In this document: one piece after another, positions 24,241 through 36,157 of the stretch
How the letters are laid out: each line of letters begins with the position of its first letter
Position numbering within the stretch: the first letter of the stretch is position 1
Assembly: GCA_030762175.1 (NCBI GenBank)
Contig: CM060838.1
Location: 22,686,001-22,750,000, forward strand
Length of the DNA: 64,000 nucleotides
Direction: 5' to 3'
Source: Metallyticus violacea
Taxonomy: Eukaryota; Arthropoda; Insecta; Mantodea; Metallyticidae
Program-made: the position numbers and the translations under genes
The notes under the pieces: model-generated
The model's input: only the letters and a program-made list of their open reading frames with translations
What the model was told of the DNA's origin: nothing
Database searches by the model: none

Positions 24241-26122
24241 ACAGGCAAAGTACTCTTGGCAAACACGTAAGTTTATTGCAGTAACCACATGGTGCCAAGT
24301 GCGAAGAGATTGTTAATGCAACAAATTCTTAATTCAGCTCAATGTTGTTGTATTGGCAATTAGCGTGGTGACTGACACTCAAGCTTTGTTGTCGCCGGAA
24401 CTGGTACTTAAGCCATTCTTCCACTGATCTCCGGGCGACGACGGCCACACGTATCTGGGCCCGGAAAATTCTGTCTGCTCGACTTTTGGACAAAATCTAT
24501 CACCTTTATACACAATACAAAATGACGCCATCCATGGGCAACGGCGCGAAATATTCCCGCCAGTTTTGTGTTAGCGTCACTCATAGGTCAGTGCTTACCT
24601 CAATGAATTTCATTTATATTCACTGGACTATTTTGGTCAAGTCAAATGTTCCGCTATTCGTCAGTAAGATGACTTTAAACAGATTTCATACTTTACTGTC
24701 AATGACTCTTTTACTCGGACACCTGCAACTTTGCCATCGAACAGACCGGTGTCTCGCCTCAGACGGGGGCATTTCCAACCCTAGCTGCATACCAGAAGGG
24801 ATTAACTTGCATTGTCCGACTTTTTGCCTAGTTTTATGGTGTTCGGAGAAAGACGTGGATTTTTCCTTAACTTGCTATATATTAATTACATGTTATTTCT
24901 TAAATATCATCAAAAATTACACATTATGAACGCATTTAAACGCTATACAACCTTAATTCTATAAATATGAGTTATTTCATTAAAGTTCCTACACTGAAAG
25001 TAAATGTACAACATACTTGCACATAAGTACTGAGTTGCTGATTCTAAAATTACAAATATTAATTATTTCAATTACTCTGCAATCGACGGCTAGCCAGGGA
25101 TAGTTTTAAAGTTATTTTATTAAATAAATTGGTCTGTAAGAAGAATGAAAAAAAAAAAAGGATTGAAAATTTTATAATAATTATGCACCAGTTTGCTATG
25201 TATATCTTAATTGTTGTTAAATTATACAATACTTTCCATTTTAGTATAAAGTGGCGCTATTTGTAAATTATTTGCAGTTCGTTGTAAACTACTGGACATT
25301 AAAATTCGTCAGGTGCCCGTGGCCTTAACACATATACAAATAAGCTATTTGAAAACCCATTATACACACTGATCTAAAGGGTACAAAAGTTTAGGATCCA
25401 TTTTAAAATACAGCAATGTATGGCCATAGCTTTAGGTAATATAAACATTTTACAAGCGGGAAAGGGGTTTACAGCATTTTGTGGTTGAGTGTATGCACAT
25501 TCCAGCACGCGAGAATAAGTGCACTCTGTAGAGGGACGTTCGCAGTGGCGGTAGTTTTGCTGATAAATGAACCGCTCTCACGGGCCCACGCAATTACTAT
25601 TAACAATCCTGAGGTTTAGAAACGCTTCCTCGCAGATGTATCAATGTGCCTGCCTCCACTGTGCGTTAATAATACAAACAATTCCATCGGCATAAATTTC
25701 AGCAACATTCTGCTAAACGATGGCGTTTGCCCACCGTTCGTAGCCGGATTTCTCTCCTCTGGCAATGAGGGCGCATTGCACAATGGGATTTAGAAAAGTT
25801 AAAGAGGATATTCACCGCTGCATTTGTTTTTACGGATGGAGTATTGGAATACAATTAACAATTAGCCACAGGCGAAATAAAAATAATGACTATGACTCAA
25901 TGCTTGCAAATCTTTTCAGTTTAATCCTATTAAACTCCGTAAAAAGCACTGTATATAGCATAATCAGAAGTAACTGCGATGGTTTCTGGAGATTTTTTGA
26001 GATTTTCATATTATGAACCAAGTAGGAATTGTTCATTGTATTCTCTAAAGTTTCACGAGCAAAACTGTTGTGTGGCAGACAAGAAAATACAAACCAATAT
26101 AATCACTTTTTTCATTATTTTT
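24241..26122. other. Unassigned; possible conserved non-coding patch
   Basis: 24486-24929 is a 147-codon plus-strand frame without a recognisable domain. 25495-25790 is locally GC-richer, non-repetitive and contains homeodomain-type TTAATAATAC; see findings. Confidence 0.35.
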
Positions 26123-26377
26123 ATTTGGTTTATTTATGGACGCTGTTTAACATCTCAGGTCATCAGCGACCCATTCAATTCAGAGCGTAAAACGGTCAAC
26201 AAATTTTGCTCAGAGGCCTCTTCTTTCAGGCTTGAGGTTCTTTTTCGTGCCGTAAATGTACGATATGGGACACTGCTTTACTTCCCTTCCGAAGGAAGCC
26301 ATGGTTCTGGCCGGGGTCGAAACCCCGATCTTGGCTTTAGGAGGCAAGTATGGTTGCCACTACACCATCAGGATCGA
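26123..26377 (-). mobile_element. SINE family A, copy 3
   Basis: Minus orientation. Body and head are recognisable; the 135-codon plus-strand frame at 25979-26386 is an antisense shadow of it. A deletion of about 35 bp removes the section between CCTTCGGAAGG and the B-box region (GGGGTCGAAACCCCG). No clear target duplication. Confidence 0.88.
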
Positions 26378-26689
26378 CCCAATTAACCACGTTTTACTAC
26401 ATTAGCACATTAGCAAAGCACATTAAAGGCTCTTAATAATTTAAAACTCTCCCTACCATATAGTTACAGAAAATAACAGAGCATTCTTACAAAATCTACA
26501 GCTTTGTCATAAACTTTTCCTCTACATCCTATTACCCTTTGTAAGGTAAAAGTGAGATGTAGTCAGAAATAATTGAAAATATAACTTATCAAAAACTGTA
26601 GTGTACTTGTACACTGTTTTTGTTGTGTTGGTCAGCCAAAATTTAATAGGCAAAATTAGAGACTCCTGGGTTTGGGACTGCACTGAGTT

Positions 26690-28830
26690 ACATCACTGTC
26701 TGGCCATCCTGGAACTATATCGATGGAAGATTCAACACACGTGCAGGAGGTGGTAAGGAGATGGGGAAAGGCATTAAATACATAGGTATAGATGAGAACC
26801 ACATCAACGAAAGTGTTTCTGGCTAACGTAAGGGAGGGTTTAGAGGGCAGTGGAATCGATACAACTCAGCAGTTGAAAAAATTATGAAGTGAATTGATAA
26901 CGAACTGTAGAAATAGAAGGAAAGAGCATAAACCCTCAGGGTGGTATGATAGGAAATGCAAACATTCCAAGGAACAATGCACTTACAATGTTTCGAAGTT
27001 TAGGGGCACGGGTGAAGAACGCAGGGCGTTTTACTCAGAAGCGAAAATAATATAAAGAAATTATGCAACAAAATCAACCAATCTGGCAGCAGAGAATAAA
27101 GAAGATCTGGAGATCTGGCAGGTGATCAAAATGTTTCGAGGGAAGGTCTCAGCATGCAATGAGATTTCGTCATAGAACTGGGTGGAACATTTCAGGGTAG
27201 TGTTCGAACAGAATGATTGGGGGACCGATGAGATTAGGGAGGGACCTCGGCATACAAGAGGGCTAGAAATACCAACACTATACACTGCGATTTCTATAGG
27301 GAAAGTAACAAAGGCAATAGCACGCATAAAGCAGGACAAAGCTCCGGAGCGGGATGAGCTAATGGGCTACCATGTTAAAGAGGCCTCGTGTATTGAAAGG
27401 TTTGCGCTGAATATTTAACAATATATTTAATAAAGGGAAATATCTACCCTGTTTGGTTACTGGAATTATTCACTAAGGTTCAAAAGGAATTCCAGACAAC
27501 TTGGAGGAATCATGCTGCTTCCAATTATGGGGTAAAATTATGGCAGAATTTTATATGAAAGAATAAAAATTTGGAGAACGGAATTTCGAAAAATTTCAAT
27601 AGTTCAGTCTGAATTCAGGAAAAGAGATACAATACCATTGACAATGCATTTATTCTGGAAACAAAAGGGAAAATTTGCACTGTGCTATTGTCGATCTCAA
27701 AAAAGATTTGATTCCATTCACCGGGAAGAGCTATGGCATAAAGTATGGACGAAGAGAACATCAACAAAAATGATTCGAGCACTGCAGTCGATATGCAGAA
27801 AAGTGAAATTCTACGTAAAGTACAACCCTGTCGTCTAAGGCAGGGTTGCATTCTCTCGCCCTTTCTCTTTAATCCTTTTATTAATGACATAATCGAGGCA
27901 CTGCTACAAGAAAATACGGCACCACCTACCATAGGAGATATGCAGATACGAGCTCTGTTACACGCGGGCGACATGGCAATAGTTTCTATTACGATAGATG
28001 GTCTACAGTTGGGACTAAACAGATTACGCACCTACTGTGATACATGGTTATTTACCGTGAATAAAAGTGAAACGAAGATTATGACCTTCAAGAACGGAAA
28101 TATTTACAGGAAAGTAGAGAGGAGAACATATGCAGGACAGACACTCGATAACGTGAAGAATTTCATGTACCTTGGGCTAACTGGAGGATGGGTGAAAGTT
28201 ACTGATAGGGCGAAATTAAAAGCGAATGTGAAAGCAGCAGAAACTCTCCGTACACAAAGCAGAATTCCAGACATGCCCGTAGGCTATTAGAGACAGTATA
28301 TGGGGCATTAGTTGCCCCTAAAATGACTTATGGAGCCAAAATTTAATGTTGGGGACGAAAAGATATATTGGATTGAGTGAGGATGGGTTTTCTGAAAGGT
28401 ATTTTAGGAATGGGGAAGGGTGCAGGCAAATTGCGGAATCTTTAGGGAATTTGGTGCCTATGGTGAGATTATACAATGCAGGATCCAAATATGAATTGTG
28501 CGCGGAGATCAGATGTTAGGGCGATCTGTTACCATGAGAGCTTAGAATGGGGGGAAATAAGACCTGATGACCAAAGTAACAAGAGAGGTGCGAGAATATG
28601 CTCTATATTTGTGGAAAAAGAATCTAGAAACATACTCTGGCATACTGCAAGGGAACAGAAGAATGGAGAAAAAATATCTACTGGGCCGCCATTTATTAAC
28701 GCAGAGAGAAGGCAGTGGCAGATCTGGAATTGTTGGCAGATAGGAAGGAGGAGGAGGGAGTAGGTAAATTTTTAAACCTGGGAAGGGAAGTAGAGGAATA
28801 TGAGTCATACTAATTTGGAAATATTTGTAC
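26690..28830 (+). pseudogene. Non-LTR retrotransposon (LINE) reverse transcriptase pseudogene
   Basis: Decayed ORF2-type sequence read in three shifting frames. About 26936-27060 gives WYDRKCKHSK, the W.D..C linker before the RT. 27290-27410 gives VTKAIARIKQDKAPERDEL, the usual A..K.KN.KAPG.D start of the RT domain. 27695-27835 gives RFDSIHREELWHKVW, the AFD.V....L segment, and 27835-27975 gives LRQGCILSPFLFNPFINDI and HAGDMAIVS. The catalytic F/Y-A-D-D box reads H-A-G-D at 27961-27972, so one catalytic Asp is Gly. After it comes VNKSETKIMTF, and at about 28305-28440 VAPKMTYGAKI and FLKGILGMGKG, the post-RT thumb region. No endonuclease domain is seen upstream, which fits 5' truncation. Clade not assigned; a Jockey/R1/I-like element is possible. 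The minus-strand frame at 27615-28031 is a shadow. Confidence 0.88.
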
Positions 28831-30062
28831 ATATATGTATGGGATATAAGTTATTTAGTTTTGAACTGTTTTATTTTAATATTATTTATATATTTTTACA
28901 TTTTCTTCTATATATTTTAATTTATTAATTTCATTTAATGTGTATAATTGTTTGTCTTTAAATAGATAAATATTATTTTGTACAATTTCATGTATTTCTT
29001 TGGGTATTGAAAAAGCCAGGACTCTGCGATATGGATGAGTAATATTTGTAAAAATGTATTTTGTAGATAAATGCCTATCTACCACCACCACTATACTACT
29101 AGTTTTTTCGGTATTACCTTGGTTGGTGAAGGAAGATAAGTGTTCATCAAACAAGTTATTATATAACCCGCTCTTTATGATTAAATTATTCGGTAAATAG
29201 TCCTACAGAACAAAATATATTGTTTCTTATAGTGGGGTCGAAATGATCGTAAAGAAGTTAATACCAAGTTATGATTTCGCGATATACAAAATTGACTAAG
29301 AATATTTTATAATAAGAGATTATCAGTAATACTTTATATAAAAGAAAAACTGAGATATTTTGAAGCCCTTGCAAATATTGTGAAACCAAACAAGGTAACA
29401 ACTTTGAGTATCATTAAAAAATCGATCAAAAATATTTCTATCCCTCCATTCAAGAAAGCACGCAATCTCATATTGCTCAAGTTCAGTTTATATCAGGCCA
29501 ACTTTGAGTAATATATTTAAAATGATTGAACTGATACATCTCAGTGATTAAATAATTATTTTCTTATGAACCGGGTACAACTCTATTACATTAACACATT
29601 CAGTAAATAATTCGAATAAACACGCTCAAATATGGAACGAATTTTTTTTTCTTTGGCCCTCAAAGGGTGAGTTCGTAAAGTTAAACAACTTGAAAAATAA
29701 GTTTATAATAAATCCAGTACCTATTAACTTGAAGTGAGCTGGAAACCAAAATGCTATACTTATCCCTTTCTTTGTCCCTCTTGACTTTGTCTACGTATCC
29801 AAGAAAACACCCAAGCTTTGCATTCTGTGAACAACAAAGCAATCCGAGTGTAAAGTCGCTTCAGCACCGAGATGAATGCCCGCTGTATGCGAAAATTTAA
29901 CAATTCAGAATGGTACTAGGAATAACAGCCATTTTCAACTACTTCCTTTGTGTCTTCGGTTTTTCAGCAGATGTCAGTCGATATATTGCAGAGCATATTG
30001 AATATAAAGGTGGAACAGTTCGCTTGTTCCCTATTAATCATGAGTTCAAGTATGTCTAGCAA
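28831..30062. other. Unassigned AT-rich sequence
   Basis: A 90-codon minus-strand frame at 28882-29154 has a protein-like middle (RVLAFSIPKEIHEIVQNN) but I do not recognise it. The rest is featureless. Confidence 0.35.
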
Positions 30063-30475
30063 ATATAGGTACCAAAAAACGTATACACACTTCAAGCAAA
30101 GAAAAAACTGTGTTAACATAACAAAACTGAATTCACACAAACAGAAAATGATGAGCACTAATCATCTTAGACTTTTACAGCTACAACAGTTGCTCTTGAA
30201 CATCGTTTGCGAAAGTGTCCTCGACCATTGCAGCACATGTCATTTCAATTTCTTCCCGTAGTGCTGCCAATGTAACTGGTCTGCCGAGATCTGCCCTTGT
30301 AAACATCGTATACGGTATCATGGGTCTCAAATTTGTCTCGAAAGCGTGCAATTGTTACTCGCGTTGGCGTTCTGTCCTGTACACACGTCTCCATTGCCTT
30401 TGAACTTCAACAACATTTTCGATTTTCCTATACCACTTCAAAGCATCAGGAGCCGTGATTGGAACTAAAATAAGA
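30063..30475 (-). mobile_element. Internally deleted IS630/Tc1-mariner element, copy 1
   Basis: Read on the minus strand. The head keeps LKWYRKIENVVEVQRQWRR followed, in a shifted frame, by VTIARFRDKFETH, which is the helix-turn-helix of IS630-type transposases. It then joins directly to TLAALREEIEMTCAA, EDTFAN and EQLL, the C-terminal tail of the family, so the whole DDE catalytic centre is missing. The last 100 bp (30090-30200) are nearly identical to the right end of 59389-59967. The terminus is ACCAAAAAACGTATACACAC at 30069-30088. The other terminus could not be found near 30475. A shorter second deletion removes about 22 codons present in the sister copy. Confidence 0.8.
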
Positions 30476-33400
30476 TGGAATGCTGGCTTCTTATTGGCTA
30501 ACTTGATTCGTTAAACTTGAGGATTATGACATATGCGGAAGTATTTATTTTACATTCTTATCTCATATTTGTCCGTAAAATACGTACTGCAGAGTTAGTG
30601 CATGAATTCCGGGACAGTAATATTAGTTTTTCTTTCACGATGCAAATTTACTTTATTTTTATGTATTTAAGTTGTCATGTTGTTTCGTGAGAAGCGTCAT
30701 TGTACGTGGTACCCCAAATCACCTCTTTAATTTGTTATAAATTAAGATATGAGTACAGTATATCAAATGATTTAAGTAAAAGAAAGGCACTTATAGCCCC
30801 AAAAAGATGTGCTGCCATAAATACAATTTTATATAACAAAAATGTTCAAAGGTTGTTAATTGTTATATTGAGTAATTATTTTCATTGAGTACAACTGTAT
30901 GATTTATTATCTTTGTAGCTAAAAAGTTTGTTTAATGTAATTAAAACATGTAAAGTTGAGAGTGATGATTTCAGTAATATTTTTGGAAACATTATTTTAG
31001 ACAATGCCGGCAGATATAGCAAAAGATGGGAAAAAACTTATAAAACAACCTTTAAAGTGAGAAAAATATATTATTTTTGTAATAAATAATAAAATTATTG
31101 AATTGACTAATATTTTAAATGCTCAGTAGATGAAAAATATCCGTCAGATAGCAACAGATCAAAAATAATCATCTATTCATTTCATTTTTAATCACAGAGT
31201 GCGTAAAATCCACTAAAATTTATCCCAGAATAATAGTGCAGTATGTTGGTTCATGTTTATAACAGCAGCGTGCAGAAATCCCGGAGATGTTTACTGATGG
31301 CGTAAAGGAAATGACGAACAATCCGTGTTTGGCGAAACAAATGGTGGCTAAAGAGTTTTAGATGCGGTGCAGATATTGCACTAGTTACAAGAAAGACTAG
31401 ATGAATATTGACAGAGTTAACCAAAATACTAAAAGATTAACTACGTAACATTCTGCGAGTATTAAAAATATACAAGAAACGCAGATGGAATTGAATAAAT
31501 CAACCACATATCGTGCAGACCTAACAGAAAACTCAGCATATGAGCTTTTTAAGCATAAAATGGAAGATAATGCCTACAAAAAATATAAATCATAGCCTCG
31601 TTTTGAAGATTTCCCTCATTATTCTGAAAATTATTTAATCACACAAAACAATGCAAACAAAATTACGCCTTAATGAGGAAAAATTAGACCGTCACTTAAG
31701 GACATGAGGAGGAGATGCTATAGAATGTGGTCAAAGGTGAAAATTGACTGTAGTACCAGAAATAGTGTTGCCAAAAAACTTTCTACCAAAAGTACTTAAA
31801 ACTACATGTAACTGCTGAAATACTCTGGACGCCCATAATTTGATGTTGTCCCTTGAAATGAATTTAAAGAGCACTTGGTCAAAGAACAAGTTGACAAGTG
31901 GTAGCCCTGTGGCTAAGAACCGAAATGGCACAGTTTGGCACAAGCTTAACTTGCTGTCGCAGTGAAAATACATGCTACATATTCAAAACTGACGTCACCG
32001 GGGAGAAGTCCATATTACAGCAGCGAAAGGTCGAGCAAGCAAACAAACCGTAGTAGTAGTAAACTTTTTCAAGCTTCCCGGCCCAGCCCAGGGTTTGGGA
32101 GCGCTCCATTGTGTAGTAGCTACTTGAAGTACGTCACACTCTTGTTTCCCGAGTTTTTGGGGCCCCTACCACTGATTACCTACACCTTCGCTCCAGCCAT
32201 CATAGGCAAATCGCCTTCGCTTATTCACTTTATTTGTCCTTTGCCGGAAGCATTTTTTATTCACAAGAACCACAGTCTAGATCTCTTGCAGATGAACAGG
32301 CGAGTCCTGTTGTCACCAACAAGTGTCTAATATTCAGTAACTTTAACATTCGTGTTCTTGCATACAAATATAATGTACTTCGGTTTGTTTACAGTCATAT
32401 AAGTTTTCACCGTAAGGAAGACGGGCAGACTTTCATATTCTTTTATTTATTTATGATAGTATCATTAACGGCCATCAATCCGTGTTTTATGATAGTGATA
32501 ATGATAATTTTATTGTCCCTCTGGTGTTTTACACGTTAAACACATTCTTTATTTAGCGGTCAACTACCTTCATATTGTGCCAGTGATCCAGGTATTGTTT
32601 GTTAAATTTGTAATTCCAGAATTCTTTGTTAATTTGGATAACCTGTGTCATTCTCTTCCTTAACTGTTCTTAAAGCCAGGTTATAAATTTCTGTAGGAAG
32701 TTTTCTTGGAAATATTTGTTATTACATTTTTCTAAATTCAAAAAGTATTATGAAAAATATTTCAATGTTTCCTTCTTGTAAATTATAATTGTGTGTAACA
32801 TTAATATTATAATTGTGTGTAACATTAATATGTTACATTAAAATTGATTTAGAAAATGTTTTTCCCTCTTCCTTAATATATGGTACAAGCATAAACTCCT
32901 TAAAGAGAAAAGAGTTAAAAACTCTGCTGATACTCTGAAAATATTTGTTTTAATAAAGGTAGCTGTGCCGTGACCAAGTAATTAGGCTGCTCTTCTTCCA
33001 CCAAGGGGTCCGAGTTCACTAGCAGGCGTGTATGTAAGATTTGTGGTGGATGAAAAGGCGCCTGGGCAGAATTTTTCCTGGTACTCCACTTTTCCCTGAC
33101 GCACATTCCGTATTATCCCCATATTCACCTTCATCATTTAGCGTAATATTATTTCGCAGATCCTCCGTGCGCGCATTTCAAATGGATTACACTACTGCCC
33201 TCTTCCGTCCATGTGCAGAACTTCAATGTATAACTGGCAAGTGAGTTGGCATGAAAACTTATTCATTCACTGACTCACTGACTATGTCATAAAAAAGTAT
33301 TATAATATTTATGCAGGGTGACAAAATTAAGGTAATTCATCTTTTATTTCACGCCCAGTTTTAGGAGCATTGCAATACGTGATAGTTGACTTGAGAATGA

Positions 33401-33770
33401 ATAGAAAGTGACAAATGAAATTCATGATCCGTAACAGTGCAAATGTACTTTTGCACATTAGGTTAGAATAACAGACTTCAACAATGTAGCAGCTTGTACG
33501 TTATACCAAATCCAACTGCAGTAATGTGTTTAGGTTAACCGTCTGCAAAAACTTTGAAATTATCACCATATTATTCTGTGAAAGTATTTAATATAACCAT
33601 ACTTTGTTCCTTTCAGTCTTTTTCTAGCCTGATTTCCTTATAAAACCTAAATACCATGAAAAGATTAACAAAATAAAAACTAAACCGGATTATTTAAATG
33701 AGCAAAAGATATCAAATGTCATATTTTGAAATGCAAAAATTAGACGGTTGACAATGACGAATTATACATA
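30476..33770. other. Unassigned; small tandem duplication
   Basis: 31962-32330 is a 122-codon frame in a GC-richer patch with no recognisable domain. A perfect 24-bp tandem duplication lies at 32782-32829. Nothing else is assignable. Confidence 0.35.
32782..32829. repeat. 24-bp perfect tandem duplication
   Basis: Two identical adjacent copies of a 24-bp unit starting ATTATAATTGTGTGTAACAT (32782-32805 and 32806-32829). It is a recent local duplication, possibly by slippage. Confidence 0.95.
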
Positions 33771-34402
33771 CAGTGAGGTTATATGAGTTACGGATCGGCA
33801 GAGCGAGATTGCATACTGAGGGAAGCCAGTCGTCAAGGCTGTATAATGCATGCGCAGGTAGAAACTTGTAATTAATTTGAGGACAGCTTTTTCAGCGAGT
33901 AAGTTATGTGTTCGTTTGTTACTCGATGTTTTCATTGCGTATAAATAGTATATTAAATATTCGTTAGTTGTCAACTACGTAATAGTCTTAAAAAACGTGT
34001 CTTTTCGTGAAAATGGATTCTTGCAGAGAAGTGGTCACAAGAAAGTGTGCTGGAAATCGCGTTCTACATAGAAAAACTATTAGCTAGCTTGTACAAAAGT
34101 TACAAGAGACGAAATCACTCAATGACAAGAAACATATTCCGTGTTTTTACAGAAGAAATGTAAGATGAAATACAACAATTTTCAAAGCAGATGTCAGCAA
34201 CGCATTTCCACTGAGGGGCATCATTTTCAGCATATCTTACAACCCAAGAGTACTGCTTATTATTATTAGTTTTAAGTTCAGTACATTTTGTGCTTTTATT
34301 AAAAACATAAATAGACTTTAAATTAAAATACTAACTTTATATTTCCCTTTTATCGGTTGTGGCGACTGCAGTAAGCAGTCTGCAAATCAAATAACTTCAC
34401 TG
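33771..34402 (+). mobile_element. Non-autonomous Tc1/mariner-superfamily transposon, copy 2
   Basis: Sister of 12091-12770. Inverted repeats are CAGTGAGGTTATATGAGTT at the left and, as reverse complement of the right end, CAGTGAAGTTATTTGATTTG. TA precedes and TA follows the element, the target duplication expected for this superfamily. From 34012 a frame reads MDSCREVVTRKCAGNRVLH, then RKTIS, a stop, LVQKLQETKSLNDKKH and RVFTEEM, a recognisable transposase head with stops. It ends after SKQMSATHFH, just before a CTGAGGGGCAT block shared with copy 1, so the same internal deletion joins the head to the 3' region in both copies. Confidence 0.8.
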
Positions 34403-35238
34403 TATAAGAGGGAAAGCGGTGGACAAAAATGTTACCATAAGGAACGGTTTTGTGTTTGCGCAAGCAAACAAAATCCAAATAGACACATTCAACACTGAGA
34501 AAGAGAGCAGAAAGTAGCAGGCCACAAAAAACTGCTACTGAAAATCCTGTTTTACCATCGACACGGTGAACACAGAAACCCTTTTTCATGCAATGCTTCC
34601 AAAACTGATTTTTTCCAAGCAATTTGTTTGATCTTTAACAGTGATCACTTGCACTATTTCGTAGTGAATGATATCTGCAGCATTGCCTGACAAAAGGCCG
34701 TGTCTTTCAGTTGTTAAGAAATCTCTAGTCTTGCTTGCAGTGTATTATTAGTTTCATCTTCAAATGTTTTGCTACTATAGGAATGAGCACTGCCTCAGGC
34801 AAGTGATATAGACTTTTATTTTGAACTTCTATTAAATATGTAGACTAACATAAACATATTAAATATGTACTATAGCATGCATAAGCATTTGTTGGGTTGT
34901 ATATTTTTTGGATTGTATGGCTACATTTATCCCGAAAGAATTATAAAAAACAAAAGTTATTGCGATTTTCAAGGATGTAGAATAAATTAATTGCAGGAAT
35001 TATCAAGAGATTAGCCTAATAAACATATGTTATGTTACAGTTTTAAGAAGTAGACTAAATGCGATTACAAAGGGTTTTGGAGAAACAAATCATGCACTGA
35101 TAGTACAACTTAACAACTACATAGTGTTTATAGCTTATGCTTTGATAAGAGTTTCATAAAACAAACAAATTCAAAGTATAAAACGTTAAGAAACAAAATC
35201 ATTCTGCAGAACCAAATACGAGCTACACGAAGCGTGTA
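34403..35238. other. Unassigned AT-rich sequence
   Basis: No recognisable feature on either strand. Confidence 0.4.
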
Positions 35239-35527
35239 GTCGGCCATGGTGATGTAGTGGTTACCATACTTGCCTCCTAAACTCATGATCACGGGTTCGA
35301 ACCCGGCCAGGACCGATGGATTTTTTCGGGCATAAAAATCCTAAGTATGGCTTCCTTCGGAAGGGGCCCGTGGGTCCCGTGTCGTACATTTACGGCACGA
35401 AAATGAACCTCAAGCCTTAAGAAGAGGCCTCTGAGCAAAATTTGTCGGCCGTTTCACCCTGAATTGAATGGGACGCTAATGACCTGAAATGTTAAAGAGC
35501 GTCCATAAATAAATAAATCAATCAAAA
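35239..35527 (+). mobile_element. SINE family A, copy 4
   Basis: Well-preserved head: A box-like TGATGTAGTGGTTACC and an intact B box GGGTTCGAACCCGG followed by CCAGGACC. A 12-bp target duplication with one mismatch, ACGAAGC(G/A)TGTA, flanks it (35227-35238 and 35528-35539). This is the best reference copy of the head in the window. Confidence 0.93.
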
Positions 35528-35756
35528 ACGAAGCATGTATGCAGATAATAAAATATTTCAAACGTCTGATGTGCAAACGACCCAATCATTAATAGATTAG
35601 TAATTATGGAGTAAGCTCATGCTCGATGCTCCAAACTTGTTTAATACATAATATAATAATGAGATGGTAGAAAATCTAACACAGAGTGGAAAAAGTTTCG
35701 ATTTATTTTCATTAATGGTTTATCATTTGTATGGCCTGTATTTATTATTTTTTCAT

Positions 35757-35964
35757 TTGTTTTGCTTTGAACGCTATTTAACATCTCAGGTCATCAGCGT
35801 CCCATTGAATTCAGGACGTGAAACGGCCGATAAATTTTGCTCAGAGGCCTCTTCTTTCAGACTTGACGCTCTTTTTCGTGTGGTAAATGTACGACACGGG
35901 ACCAACGGCTTAATTTACCTTCCGAAGGAAGCCATACTTAGGATTTTTACGCCCGAAAAAATTC
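35757..35964 (-). mobile_element. SINE family A, copy 5, head missing
   Basis: Minus orientation; the body and A-rich end are present but the sequence stops at TTTTTCGGGCGTAAAAATCC, so the tRNA-like head is lost by 5' truncation. It lies 230 bp from copy 4 in the opposite orientation, which makes an inverted pair. Confidence 0.88.
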
Positions 35965-36053
35965 GCTTGGCAGGTCCTGAAGAATCGTATAGAGAAGCAG
36001 CTGAAACCTGAATACAAACATCTTCATACATTAGAATGTTCTGAAATGGATGG

Positions 36054-36157
36054 CGGCCATATTGAATTAAGATAAAAATTACATAAATGTGTAATCTCTA
36101 TCTTTCATGTATTAAATTTATTTCATGGCAACCCCTAATTTCGTGAAAATGAATCGA
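36054..36157 (+). repeat. Dispersed repeat R1, copy 2
   Basis: Partner of 3752-3846 in the same orientation. It holds GGCCATATTGAATTAAG at the start and GTGAAAATGAATCGAAACTT at the end. Confidence 0.5.

Noticed and set aside
24486..24929. 147-codon plus-strand reading frame
   Set aside because: No domain, no splice context, unremarkable composition; length alone is compatible with chance in non-coding DNA.
27615..28031. 138-codon minus-strand reading frame
   Set aside because: Antisense shadow of the LINE reverse transcriptase on the plus strand.
28882..29154. 90-codon minus-strand frame
   Set aside because: Protein-like in places but not recognised; no neighbouring coding or splice evidence.
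31962..32330. 122-codon plus-strand frame in a GC-richer patch
   Set aside because: Serine- and proline-rich low-complexity peptide without a domain; could be an exon but nothing supports it.
35226..35330. tRNA gene suggested by good A and B boxes
   Set aside because: It is the head of a SINE with a body, A-rich end and target duplication; the anticodon arm does not fold properly.
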